Source of the DNA: Aquipseudomonas alcaligenes_A
GTDB taxonomy: Bacteria; Pseudomonadota; Gammaproteobacteria; Pseudomonadales; Pseudomonadaceae
Length of the DNA stretch: 64,000 bases
Reading direction: 5' to 3' (one strand)
NCBI GenBank assembly: GCA_048595745.1
Contig: CP184361.1
The notes beneath the pieces are model-generated. The model was not told where the DNA came from. It made no database searches and saw only the letters and a program-made list of their open reading frames with translations. Below, piece after piece: positions 43,476 through 52,159 of this stretch. How positions within the stretch are numbered: position 1 is the first letter of the stretch; each line of letters starts with the position of its first letter. The position numbers and the translations under genes were made by a program.

Positions 43476-44594
43476 TCAGATTCCCAGCTGTGTGCAGATC
43501 AGCGTGATCAGCGCATCGCTCACCACCAGCGCGACGATGATGCTGACCACCGCGCGGGTCGTCGCCTGGCCCACGGCCTGCGCATTGCGGCCGCAGGCCA
43601 GGCCGTAGTGGCAGCCGATCAGGCCGATCAGCACGGCGAATACCAGGCTCTTGAAGATACCGAGGAAAAAGTCAGTGAGGTTGAGCATCTCCAGGCTCTG
43701 GTTGAGGTACTGCGCGGCGGAGATGTCGAACAGGCCGGCGCCGATGATGAAGCCGCCGAGGATGCCGAGGGCATCGGCGAACACGCACAGCAGCGGCATG
43801 GCCACCAGCAGTGCCAGCAGGCGCGGCAGCACGAGGAATTCCAGCGGCGGGAAGCCGAAGGTTTTCAGCGCATCGATTTCCTCGTTGGCCTGCATGCTGC
43901 CCAGCTCGGCGGCATAGGCGGCGCCGGTGCGCCCGGCCATGATCACTGCGGTCATCAGCGCGCCCATCTCGCGGGTCATGCCGATGGCCACCATGTTGGC
44001 GATGTACAGCTGGGCGCCGAAAGCCTCCAGCTGGGCGGCGCCGACGAAGGCGAGGATCAGGCCGACCAGGGTGGCGATCAGCGCGACGATGGGCAGGGCA
44101 CCGGGGCCGCACTGCTGCAGGGCCAGCCAGAAGTCGCCACCACGCAGGCGCGCGCGACCGCGCAACAGGTTGAGCAGTGCCAGGCAGACTTCGCCGAGGA
44201 AGGTGGCCGCAGTGGTCAGGCTGGCCAGGGTCGCCATGACCATCAGTCCCAGGCGGATCAGCGGCCCGCCGCGCGCCTGGGCGCTGCTGCCGGGCTGGAT
44301 CGGATGGGCGCTGCCCATCTGCAGCAGGCGCTCGACGCCGTCCGGCAGTTCCAGCCAGCGCAGTTGCAGCTGGCGTTCCGTGGCCAGGCGTTGCAGGCGC
44401 CGCAGCAGGGCCAGCAGGCTGCTGTCCCAGGCCGCGACCGTTACCCGTACCGGCAGCTCGGCGTTGTGGCTGGCGAAAGCCTCGAACACCGCCTGCAGGT
44501 CCGGCTTGCGCGTGGCCAGGGTCCAGTGGCCGCTGACGCAGAGATGCGTGCGGCCCTGGGTGTCCTGTTGCCAGCGCAGTTCGGCGGCGTCCAT
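43476..44594 (-). CDS. MlaE-family ABC permease with N-terminal STAS domain
   Basis: 372 residues. Residues 1-95 form a STAS-like domain (SGHWTLATRKPDLQAVFEAF, WDSSLLALLRRLQRLA); in E. coli this role is played by the separate protein MlaB. Residues 120-370 are the MlaE permease with five or six helices and conserved MTREMGALMTAVIMAGRTGAAYAAELG and EIDALKTFGFPP. The fusion ties the regulatory subunit to the channel. A GGAGA SD precedes ATG 44594. It lies 26 bp after parC. Confidence 0.9.
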   Translation of the reverse strand: MDAAELRWQQDTQGRTHLCVSGHWTLATRKPDLQAVFEAFASHNAELPVRVTVAAWDSSLLALLRRLQRLATERQLQLRWLELPDGVERLLQMGSAHPIQPGSSAQARGGPLIRLGLMVMATLASLTTAATFLGEVCLALLNLLRGRARLRGGDFWLALQQCGPGALPIVALIATLVGLILAFVGAAQLEAFGAQLYIANMVAIGMTREMGALMTAVIMAGRTGAAYAAELGSMQANEEIDALKTFGFPPLEFLVLPRLLALLVAMPLLCVFADALGILGGFIIGAGLFDISAAQYLNQSLEMLNLTDFFLGIFKSLVFAVLIGLIGCHYGLACGRNAQAVGQATTRAVVSIIVALVVSDALITLICTQLGI

Positions 44595-44620
44595 GGTGCG
44601 TCTCCTTGCCGGCCGCGCGG

Positions 44621-46882
44621 TCAGGCGCCAGGCACCTCGACCAGCAGCTGGTCGACCCGCTGGAAGCCACGCGGCAGCTTGTTGCCACGGCGGCCACGCT
44701 CACCCTTGTAGTGTTCCAGGTCGTCGGCCTTGAGCGTCAGGGTGCGCTTGCCGGCCTGCAGCACCAGCGCCGCGCCGCTGGGCAGCACGGCCAGATCGGT
44801 GAGGTATTCCTCGCGGCTGGCCACGCGCTCACCGGGGATGCCGATGATCTTGTTGCCCTTGCCTTTGCCCAGTTGCGGCAGGTCGCGCACCGGGAACAGC
44901 AGCAGGCGGCCCTCGGTGGTCACTGCCGCCAGCCAGTTGTCCTCGACGCTGGCCACCGGCTTGGGCGGCACCACCAGCGAGCCGTTGGGCAGGGTCAGCA
45001 GGGCCTTGCCGGCCTTGTTCTTGGCCTGCAGGTCCTCACCCTTGACCACGAAACCGTAGCCGGCGTCCGAGGCGATCACGTACAGGGCGCTGTCGTCCGG
45101 CAGCAGCACGCAATCGAAGGTCGCGCCCGGTGGCGGGGTCAGGCGGCCGGTGAGCGGCTCGCCCTGGCCACGTGCCGACGGAAGGCTATGGGCGGCGAGG
45201 GAATAACTCCTGCCTGTCGAGTCGATAAAGACCGCGTACTGATTCGAGCGGCCCGGCGCGGCGGCCTTGAAGCCGTCGCCGGCCTTGTACGACAGGCCGG
45301 TGGCGTCGATATCGTGACCCTTGGCGCAGCGTACCCAGCCTTTTTCCGAGAGCACCACGGTGACCGGCTCGGTCGGCATCAGCTCGGTTTCCGACAGGGC
45401 GCGGGCTTCGGCGCGGGCGACGATCGGCGAGCGGCGGTTGTCGCCGTATTTCTCTGCGTCGTCGAGGATTTCCTGGCGTACCAGTTTTTTCAGCTTGGCT
45501 TCGCTGCCGAGCAGGGCCAGCAGCTTGTCGCGCTCCTTGGCCAGTTCGTCCTGCTCGCCGCGGATCTTCATCTCTTCCAGACGCGCCAGCTGACGCAGGC
45601 GGGTGTCGAGGATGTAGTCGGCCTGCACCTCGGTCAGACCGAAGCGCGCCATCAGCACCGGCTTGGGCTGGTCCTCGGTACGGATGATATGGATCACTTC
45701 GTCCAGGTTGAGGAAGGCAACCAGCAAGCCTTCCAACAGGTGCAGGCGCTTCTCCACCTTGTCCAGGCGGAACTGCAGACGGCGGCGCACGGTGCCGACG
45801 CGGTACTGCAGCCACTCGGTGAGCAGGGTGCGCAGGTCTTTCACCTGCGGCTTGCCGTCCAGACCGATGACGTTGGTGTTGACCCGGTAGGAGCTTTCCA
45901 GATCGGTGGTGGCGAACAGGTGAGTCATCAGCTCGTCGGCATCCACGCGGTTGGAACGCGGGATGATTACGATGCGGCAGGGGTTCTCGTGGTCCGACTC
46001 GTCGCGCAGGTCGGCAACCATCGGCAGCTTCTTGGCCTGCATCTGCGCGGCGATCTGCTCCAGCACCTTGGCTCCGGAGACCTGATGCGGCAGGGCGGTG
46101 ACCACGATATCGCCGTCCTCGACGCGGTACACGGCGCGCATGCGCACCGAGCCACGGCCGGTTTCGTAGATTTTCAGCAGGTCGGCCTTGGGCGTGATCA
46201 CCTCGGCTTCGGTGGGGAAGTCCGGGCCCTGGATGTGCTCGCACAGCTGCTCGACCGTGGCGCCCGGCTCGTCCAGCAGGCGGACGCAGGCGCTGGCGAC
46301 TTCGCGCAGGTTGTGCGGCGGCACGTCGGTGGCCATGCCCACGGCGATGCCGGTGGTGCCATTCAACAACAGGTTGGGCAGGCGTGCCGGCAGGGTCGCC
46401 GGCTCGTCCAGGGTGCCGTCGAAGTTCGGCACCCAGTCCACCGTACCCTGGCCCAGTTCGGACAGCAGCACTTCCGAATAGCGCGACAGGCGCGCCTCGG
46501 TGTAACGCATGGCGGCGAAGGACTTGGGATCGTCCGGCGCACCCCAGTTGCCCTGGCCGTCGACCAGGGTGTAGCGGTAGCTGAACGGCTGCGCCATCAG
46601 CACCATGGCCTCGTAGCAGGCGCTGTCACCGTGCGGGTGGAACTTGCCGAGCACGTCACCGACGGTACGCGCCGACTTCTTGTGCTTGGCGTCGGCATCC
46701 AGGCCCAGCTCGCTCATGGCATAGACGATGCGCCGTTGCACCGGTTTCAAGCCATCGCCGATATGCGGCAGGGCGCGGTCCATGATTACGTACATGGAGT
46801 AGTTGAGATAAGCCTGCTCGGTGAAGTCCGCGAGGGAACGGCGTTCCACGCCTTCCAGGCTCAAATCGAGGGAGTCGCTCAT
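44621..46882 (-). CDS. parC: DNA topoisomerase IV subunit A
   Basis: 753 residues. The breakage-reunion domain has HPHGDSACYEAMV, with the usual quinolone-susceptible Ser and Glu, and the active-site tyrosine in AAMRYTEARLSRY. The long coiled tower and the C-terminal beta-pinwheel follow (about 500-753). It decatenates daughter chromosomes with ParE. Two small genes lie between parC and parE, and the lipid-transport operon follows 26 bp later. Confidence 0.97.
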   Translation of the reverse strand: MSDSLDLSLEGVERRSLADFTEQAYLNYSMYVIMDRALPHIGDGLKPVQRRIVYAMSELGLDADAKHKKSARTVGDVLGKFHPHGDSACYEAMVLMAQPFSYRYTLVDGQGNWGAPDDPKSFAAMRYTEARLSRYSEVLLSELGQGTVDWVPNFDGTLDEPATLPARLPNLLLNGTTGIAVGMATDVPPHNLREVASACVRLLDEPGATVEQLCEHIQGPDFPTEAEVITPKADLLKIYETGRGSVRMRAVYRVEDGDIVVTALPHQVSGAKVLEQIAAQMQAKKLPMVADLRDESDHENPCRIVIIPRSNRVDADELMTHLFATTDLESSYRVNTNVIGLDGKPQVKDLRTLLTEWLQYRVGTVRRRLQFRLDKVEKRLHLLEGLLVAFLNLDEVIHIIRTEDQPKPVLMARFGLTEVQADYILDTRLRQLARLEEMKIRGEQDELAKERDKLLALLGSEAKLKKLVRQEILDDAEKYGDNRRSPIVARAEARALSETELMPTEPVTVVLSEKGWVRCAKGHDIDATGLSYKAGDGFKAAAPGRSNQYAVFIDSTGRSYSLAAHSLPSARGQGEPLTGRLTPPPGATFDCVLLPDDSALYVIASDAGYGFVVKGEDLQAKNKAGKALLTLPNGSLVVPPKPVASVEDNWLAAVTTEGRLLLFPVRDLPQLGKGKGNKIIGIPGERVASREEYLTDLAVLPSGAALVLQAGKRTLTLKADDLEHYKGERGRRGNKLPRGFQRVDQLLVEVPGA

Positions 46883-46892
46883 GCGTGCCTCA

Positions 46893-47414
46893 TTATCGTG
46901 TTGATTGGCGCAGCACCAGGGTGCCGCCCTTCTGAGTGAATTCGAGTTGCTTGAGGGCGCTCATGCCGAGCAGCACCTCGTGGCCTTCCATGCCGGGGGT
47001 GATCAGTGCCGCCACCTCGCGCAGCTGGATATCGCCGAGCTGCAGCAGGCCGAGGCGGGTGCGCCAGCCGGTCACGGTGCCGTTGGCGGTGCGGATCTGT
47101 ACGGGAGCGCCGGGCTGCAGGCCGAGTTCCTTGGCCAGCTGCTGCGGAATGGCCACGGCGCTGGCGCCGGTATCGAGGAGGAAGGTCACGGTGTGGCCGT
47201 CGATCTTGCCGTCCAGCAGGTAGTGGCCGCCGCGGCTGCTGGCCAGGCTGACTTCGATGTAGCCGTTGCCATGCACCGACTGTGGCTGGCGATTGGGATT
47301 GGCCTGTTGCTCTTCCCAGTTGCCGAACCAGTGGGTGGCCAGGGCCAGGGCGGCGACCCAGGCCAGGATCAGCATGACACGGGCGGCGCGCTGGCCGGCG
47401 GGGCGCTCGCTCAT
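46893..47414 (-). CDS. Membrane-anchored retropepsin-like aspartic protease (TIGR02281)
   Basis: 173 residues. One N-terminal helix (about 12-30) anchors the protein in the inner membrane with the domain in the periplasm. The catalytic motif is TFLLDTGASAVAIP near residue 83, and EVLLGMSALKQLEF closes the domain. It is a single-domain, retroviral-type protease that must dimerise. The substrate is unknown. It overlaps the phytase-like gene by 4 bp and lies 10 bp upstream of parC. Confidence 0.87.
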   Translation of the reverse strand: MSERPAGQRAARVMLILAWVAALALATHWFGNWEEQQANPNRQPQSVHGNGYIEVSLASSRGGHYLLDGKIDGHTVTFLLDTGASAVAIPQQLAKELGLQPGAPVQIRTANGTVTGWRTRLGLLQLGDIQLREVAALITPGMEGHEVLLGMSALKQLEFTQKGGTLVLRQSTR

Positions 47415-48403
47415 GGCGCGCTCCAGCCGCCGGCCGGGGCCTTGAACTGCCAGAGCAGCGGGCGGCGCTCGCCGTCGGCGCGCGCCAGGTCGTTGTTGTC
47501 CAGGCCCAGCCAGGCACCCTCCTGATCCAGCCACAGGGCTTCGGCGACGCCGTAGGGTTCGGGGTAGGCGCGTCCCTCGGCCAGGGCGGCGGCGACGAAC
47601 GACCAGCATTTTTCTTCCGCACCGGTCGTCGGGTTGCGGCGGCAGATACGGTGCTCCAGGCGTTCCAGGCTGAACAGCTTGCCGTCGAAGTAGGCCAGGT
47701 CGCCAAAGCTGCGCGGGTAGCGCGCATCGCTCTGCGGGGTGAGCGGTGAGCGTCGCTGGCCAGCCTCGGACATCAGGATGCAGCCGCCGGTGCACCGCCA
47801 GCGGCCCTTCTCCAGGTGCAGCACCAGCAGGCCACGGCGCTCACGCTCGGCAGCCAGCCACAGGCGTGTGCCGCTCGGGTCGATGGCCAGGCCCTCGAGC
47901 AGGGCGTTGTGGCGCAGCAGCATGCCGCTGGCGCGGGCCTGGCGGATCAGGCCATCCGGCAGCGCCAGCCATTCGGCCATGCCGCTGGGACCCACCTGCA
48001 GCAGGGCGACATGCGCCTCGCTGAGCAGGTAGCGGTTGCCCTTGGCATCGCAGCTGATGCTTTCGAAGTCGAGCTTGCCGCCGCGCACCAGGTTGGCGGC
48101 CCAGGTGCGCATGCGCAGGCCCCAGGGCAGGGCGCTGGGCGGCACTGGCGGGGCATCGAAGGTCTCGGCCTCGGCCTGCCAGGCGCCATCGCCCGGCTGC
48201 AGGCGGTACAGGCGGTCGTCCTCGCGGTCGGACAGCGCCAGCCATTCACTGCCGCAGCGGGTCAGGCCGGACAGGTTGCCGGCGGCCATGCCGGCTACCG
48301 GGTGCTCGGCGAGCAGCTCCAGTTCCGCCAGCGCGGCAGGCTGGTCGGCGGCAGCGGCCGTACCGGCCAGCAGCAGGCCGGCCAGGGCGAGGCTCAGCCT
48401 CAC
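47411..48403 (-). CDS. Secreted phytase-like/SdiA-regulated beta-propeller protein
   Basis: 330 residues from GTG 48403, which overlaps the parE stop. The signal peptide ends AGTAAA-ADQP. Propeller-like repeats are visible: GLTRCGSEWLALSDREDDRLYRL, FESISCDAKGNRYLLSE, LLEGLAIDPSGTRLWLAAE and GVAEALWLDQEGAWLGLDN. This is the esterase-like domain of the phytase family. The enzymatic role is not certain. The parE-propeller-retropepsin-parC order matches what I remember from P. aeruginosa. Confidence 0.75.
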   Translation of the reverse strand: MRLSLALAGLLLAGTAAAADQPAALAELELLAEHPVAGMAAGNLSGLTRCGSEWLALSDREDDRLYRLQPGDGAWQAEAETFDAPPVPPSALPWGLRMRTWAANLVRGGKLDFESISCDAKGNRYLLSEAHVALLQVGPSGMAEWLALPDGLIRQARASGMLLRHNALLEGLAIDPSGTRLWLAAERERRGLLVLHLEKGRWRCTGGCILMSEAGQRRSPLTPQSDARYPRSFGDLAYFDGKLFSLERLEHRICRRNPTTGAEEKCWSFVAAALAEGRAYPEPYGVAEALWLDQEGAWLGLDNNDLARADGERRPLLWQFKAPAGGWSAP

Positions 48404-50295
48404 GCCAGCACCTCGGCCAGGTTGCCCTTGCTTTCCAGCCAGCTCTTGCGGTCGCCAGCGCGCTTCTTCGCCAGCAGCATGTCCATCACCTCGTGGGTGG
48501 CCTGGAAGTCGTCCAGGCTCAGCTGCACCAGGCGGCGGGTGTTGGGGTCCATGGTGGTTTCGCGCAGCTGCGGCGGGTTCATCTCGCCAAGGCCCTTGAA
48601 GCGGGTGACCTGCGGCTTGCCACGGCGCTTCTCGGCCACCAGGCGATCGAGGATGCCGTCGCGCTCGGCCTCGTCGAGGGCGTAGAAGACTTCCTTGCCC
48701 AGGTCGATGCGGTACAGCGGCGGCATCGCCACGTAGACGTGGCCGGCTTCCACCAGCGGGCGGAAGTGACGAACGAACAGGGCGCAAAGCAGGGTGGCGA
48801 TATGCAGGCCGTCGGAGTCGGCGTCGGCGAGGATGCAGATCTTGCCGTAGCGCAGCTGCGACAGGTCGCTGGAGCCCGGGTCGATACCGATGGCCACGGC
48901 GATGTCGTGGACTTCCTGCGAGGCCAGCACTTCGCCGCCGTCCACTTCCCAGGTGTTCAGGATCTTGCCGCGCAGCGGCATGATCGCCTGGAACTCCTTG
49001 TCGCGCGCCTGCTTGGCCGAGCCGCCAGCGGAGTCACCTTCCACCAGGAACAGCTCGGCGCGCATCGGGTCCTGCCCCGCGCAGTCGGCCAGCTTGCCGG
49101 GCAGCGCCGGGCCCTGGGTGATCTTCTTGCGCTCGACTTTCTTGCCGGCTTTCAGGCGGCGACCGGCGTTGCCAATGGCCTGCTCGGCCAGCAGCAGACC
49201 GGTTTCCGGGTGGGCATTGAGCCACAGGCTGAAGGCGTCCTTGACCACGCCCGAAACGAAGGCGGCTGCCTCGCGCGAGGACAGGCGCTCCTTGGTCTGC
49301 CCGGAGAACTGCGCTTCCTGCATCTTCATCGAGAGGACAAAGGCGATGCGTTCCCAGACGTCTTCCGGGGCGAGCTTGACCCCGCGCGGCAGCAGGTTGC
49401 GGAATTCGCAGAACTCGCGCATGGCGTCCAGCAGGCCCTGGCGCAGGCCGTTGACGTGGGTGCCGCCCTGCGCGGTGGGGATCAGGTTGACGTAGCTTTC
49501 CTGCAGCGACTCGCCGCCTTCCGGCAGCCACAGCAGGGCCCAGTCCACCGCTTCCTGGTTGCCGGCCAGCGAGCCGCAGAACGGCTCGTCGGGCAGGCGC
49601 ACGTACTCGCTCACCGCATCGGTGAGGTAGGAGCGCAGGCCGTCCTCGAAGTACCAGCGGGTGGTCTCGTCGAGGTTCTTGTCGGTGAAGGTGACTTCCA
49701 GCCCCGGGCAGAGTACGGCCTTGGCCTTGAGCACATGCTTGAGGCGGCTGATGGAGAACTTCGGCGAGTCGAAGTACTGCGGATCGGGCCAGAAGCGCAC
49801 GCTGGTGCCGGTGTTGCGCTTGCCGACCGTGCCGATCACTTCCAGGTCGGTGGCCTTGAAGCCGTCGGCGAAGGTCATGCGGTGCTCGTTGCCATCACGC
49901 TTGACCTTGACCTCGACTTGGTTGGACAGGGCGTTGACCACCGAGATGCCCACGCCGTGCAGGCCGCCGGAGAACTGGTAGTTCTTGTTGGAGAACTTGC
50001 CGCCGGCGTGCAGCTTGGTGAGGATCAGCTCGACGCCGGGGATGCCTTCTTCCGGGTGGATGTCCACCGGCATGCCGCGGCCGTCGTCGATCACTTCCAG
50101 CGAGTTGTCGGCGTGGAGGATCACCTGGATGGTCTTGGCGTGGCCGGCCAGCGCCTCGTCGACGCTGTTGTCGATGACTTCCTGGGCCAGGTGGTTGGGC
50201 CGCGCCGTGTCGGTGTACATGCCCGGGCGCTTGCGCACCGGGTCCAGACCGGACAGTACTTCGATGGCATCGGCGTTATAAGAGCTTGCGCTCAT
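48400..50295 (-). CDS. parE: DNA topoisomerase IV subunit B
   Basis: 631 residues. The GHKL ATPase has EVIDNSVDEALAGHA, VIDDGRGMPVDIHPEEG and the GGLHGVGISVVNALS lid. The TOPRIM domain has LVEGDSAGGSAKQARDKEF and ILADADSDGLHI. The start is ATG 50295 (MSASSYNADAIEVLSG); an in-frame ATG 6 bp upstream (50301) is also possible. Both lie inside a 31-bp arm of a large inverted repeat, so the 5' mRNA end may fold over the start. Confidence 0.97.
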   Translation of the reverse strand: MSASSYNADAIEVLSGLDPVRKRPGMYTDTARPNHLAQEVIDNSVDEALAGHAKTIQVILHADNSLEVIDDGRGMPVDIHPEEGIPGVELILTKLHAGGKFSNKNYQFSGGLHGVGISVVNALSNQVEVKVKRDGNEHRMTFADGFKATDLEVIGTVGKRNTGTSVRFWPDPQYFDSPKFSISRLKHVLKAKAVLCPGLEVTFTDKNLDETTRWYFEDGLRSYLTDAVSEYVRLPDEPFCGSLAGNQEAVDWALLWLPEGGESLQESYVNLIPTAQGGTHVNGLRQGLLDAMREFCEFRNLLPRGVKLAPEDVWERIAFVLSMKMQEAQFSGQTKERLSSREAAAFVSGVVKDAFSLWLNAHPETGLLLAEQAIGNAGRRLKAGKKVERKKITQGPALPGKLADCAGQDPMRAELFLVEGDSAGGSAKQARDKEFQAIMPLRGKILNTWEVDGGEVLASQEVHDIAVAIGIDPGSSDLSQLRYGKICILADADSDGLHIATLLCALFVRHFRPLVEAGHVYVAMPPLYRIDLGKEVFYALDEAERDGILDRLVAEKRRGKPQVTRFKGLGEMNPPQLRETTMDPNTRRLVQLSLDDFQATHEVMDMLLAKKRAGDRKSWLESKGNLAEVLA

Positions 50296-50547
50296 ACCCA
50301 TTTCTCCCCCGCGTTGCAGCCAGAAATTTCGCCAGGCAAGGCGCGGGACGCTGGCAATGGCATTCCCTTGGCAAGTCCCGCAACACCGCATGGCGAAATT
50401 TCTGGCGCAAACCTTAGGGACGAGGCCATTTCGCTACGGCGCGGTGTCAGTCGTCGTTCATTTGGAGCACCAAACCTCACTCCTCCTTCCTTGCTCCGTA
50501 GCGAAATGGCCTCCGTCGCGGGGGGGAAATGGGTATGAGCGCAAGCT
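50283..50547. repeat. Nested inverted-repeat element over the parE start
   Basis: Outer arms 50283-50313 and 50517-50547 are 31 bp with one mismatch; the left arm contains the parE start codons and SD. Inside are two independent hairpins. The first has a perfect 16-bp stem, GCCAGAAATTTCGCCA (50319-50334) with its mirror at 50391-50406, plus an inner 7-bp stem (50343-50349/50375-50381). The second has a perfect 18-bp stem, 50422-50439 with 50496-50513, extendable past a bulge. The whole gap between parE and yqiA is this structure; no gene is seen in it. Confidence 0.93.
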
Positions 50548-50576
50548 GTCTGCTGGGCCATGGTGTCTCTTGTCGA

Positions 50577-51185
50577 TTAAAGGGTGGAAAAGTCGAAGTC
50601 TGCCCACAGGGCCGGATCGAAGCCGGCCAGCGTGAGGATTTCCGGTATGCGTCGGGCAAAGCCCTGGTAGCTGTGGTCGCCGCCTTCCTGGATGTCCAGG
50701 CTGCAGCCGGCGTAGAAGGCCTCGGCCTGGCGGTAGTCGAGGGTCTCGTCGGCCGTCTGCAGCCATACCCGGTAGCGCTTGGCGTCACGCGGCTCGGGCA
50801 TTTCCAGCTCGGCCAGGGCGGCGGCATGGTCGTGGGTCAGCAGCCAGGTTTCGCCGGTGTAGTAGTTGGTCTGCAGCTCTTCCTTGCCGCCGAACAACCG
50901 GTGCGGGCGCACGGCCGGGTTGATCAGCAGGGCATCGAGGCCATGCTGCTCGGCGAGGTAGGTGGCGTAGAAGCCGCCGAGAGAGCTGCCGACCAGCAAC
51001 GGCCGGCCCAGCTCGGCGACGGCTGCCTGCAGCTGAGCCATGGCCTGGCGCGGGTGATGGTGCAGGGCCGGCACGCGCAGCTGTTGGGCGATGCCACAGT
51101 GTTCGGCCACCTTGAACAGCTGGCTGGCCTTGGTCGAGGTCGGCGAGCTGTTTAGACCGTGGATATAGAGGATGCTGGGAGTCAT
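50577..51185 (-). CDS. yqiA: YqiA-type esterase
   Basis: 202 residues, an alpha/beta hydrolase. MTPSILYIHGLNSSP is the family N-terminus, the nucleophile elbow is LVGSSLGGFYATYLAE, and the catalytic His is in GGDHSYQGFARRI. The E. coli protein hydrolyses short acyl-CoA and p-nitrophenyl esters. It lies between cpdA and parE as in other gamma-proteobacteria. Confidence 0.9.
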   Translation of the reverse strand: MTPSILYIHGLNSSPTSTKASQLFKVAEHCGIAQQLRVPALHHHPRQAMAQLQAAVAELGRPLLVGSSLGGFYATYLAEQHGLDALLINPAVRPHRLFGGKEELQTNYYTGETWLLTHDHAAALAELEMPEPRDAKRYRVWLQTADETLDYRQAEAFYAGCSLDIQEGGDHSYQGFARRIPEILTLAGFDPALWADFDFSTL

Positions 51186-51247
51186 GGAGCGGGAGGCTAC
51201 AAGCTAGGCGGCGCCAGCCGCAAGCATTGACATCCGGCGGTGCGGAG

Positions 51248-52063
51248 TTAGTAGCCTTTGACGCTGTAGTCGACTTCGAAGTGGATGCCGGTGACCCGCG
51301 ACACGCCGGTCTCCAGCCGTCCGTCGGCGTGCAGGCGCAGCCAGCGGTAGCCAGGGGCTGTGGTATCGACCTGGAATTCCTCGCTGCCGGGGGCGAACTG
51401 CACGCAGGTCGAGGGCGAGGCGAGCAGGCGAATGCCGCCGCGCTGCTGGTCGAATTCCTGATGGATATGGCCCCAGAGCACCGCGCGCACCTGCGGATGG
51501 CGCTCCAGCACGGCGAACAGGGCTTCCGGGTTGCGCAGGCCGATCGGCTCCATCCAGCGGCAGCCGATGGAGACCGGGTGGTGGTGGAAGCACACCAGAT
51601 GGTGGCGTTCGGGCGCTTCGCTCAGCGCGCGCTCCAGCAGCTCAAGCTGGTCGTCAGCCAGGTAGCCGGGCACGGCGCCGGGAATCGAAGAGTCGAGCAG
51701 GATGATGCGCCAGTGGCCCAGATCCACGACTGGCTGCAGCAGATCGCTGCCGGCGCAGGCCTGCTGCATGGCCGGTAGTTCGTCGTGATTGCCGGGGAAC
51801 CAGCGCGTCGGCGCGTTGAGCTGCGCGCTGAGGTCGCGAAAACGCTGGTAGGAAGCCAGGCTGCCGTCTTGCGAGAGGTCGCCGCTGGCGAGGATTAGGT
51901 CGATCTGCGGCTGTTCCGTCTGCACCCGCTCGATGACCTTGGTCAGGCTGTCGCAGGTGTCCATGCCGAGCAACTTGCCGTCTTCCTCGGCAAATAGGTG
52001 ACTGTCCGAGAGCTGAACCAGCAGCACCGGGCGATCGGAGGCAAGAGACGACGGGCGCGACAA
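51248..52063 (-). CDS. cpdA: 3',5'-cyclic-AMP phosphodiesterase CpdA
   Basis: 271 residues, class III metallophosphoesterase. The five metal motifs are LVQLSDSHLF, LASGDLSQDGS, WFPGNHDELP, VCFHHHPVSIG and LWGHIHQEFD. It hydrolyses cAMP and sets the Vfr activation level. In P. aeruginosa cpdA is itself activated by cAMP-Vfr as feedback. A Vfr-like palindrome lies 63-85 bp upstream of the start. Confidence 0.94.
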   Translation of the reverse strand: MSRPSSLASDRPVLLVQLSDSHLFAEEDGKLLGMDTCDSLTKVIERVQTEQPQIDLILASGDLSQDGSLASYQRFRDLSAQLNAPTRWFPGNHDELPAMQQACAGSDLLQPVVDLGHWRIILLDSSIPGAVPGYLADDQLELLERALSEAPERHHLVCFHHHPVSIGCRWMEPIGLRNPEALFAVLERHPQVRAVLWGHIHQEFDQQRGGIRLLASPSTCVQFAPGSEEFQVDTTAPGYRWLRLHADGRLETGVSRVTGIHFEVDYSVKGY

Positions 52064-52125
52064 GGGCCAACTCCTGAACAGGGTTTCAGGATTATGGTGG
52101 GTGAAATGCGATTCGGTAAACCCGG

Positions 52126-52148
52126 CAAACGTGAACCCGTCACATTTG
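52126..52148 (-). promoter_or_regulatory. Candidate Vfr/CRP-type site upstream of cpdA
   Basis: CAAACGTGA-ACCCG-TCACATTTG is a 9+9 bp inverted repeat with one mismatch pair. Its half-sites are the CRP/Vfr type, but the spacer between GTGA and TCAC is 5 bp instead of the usual 6, so binding is uncertain. The position fits the known Vfr control of cpdA. Confidence 0.45.
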
Positions 52149-52159
52149 CGAGGTTGTGA

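Noticed and set aside
50529..51155. Plus-strand frame that begins at the mirrored parE start
   Set aside because: Its first codons exist only because of the inverted repeat, and the rest runs antisense through yqiA.
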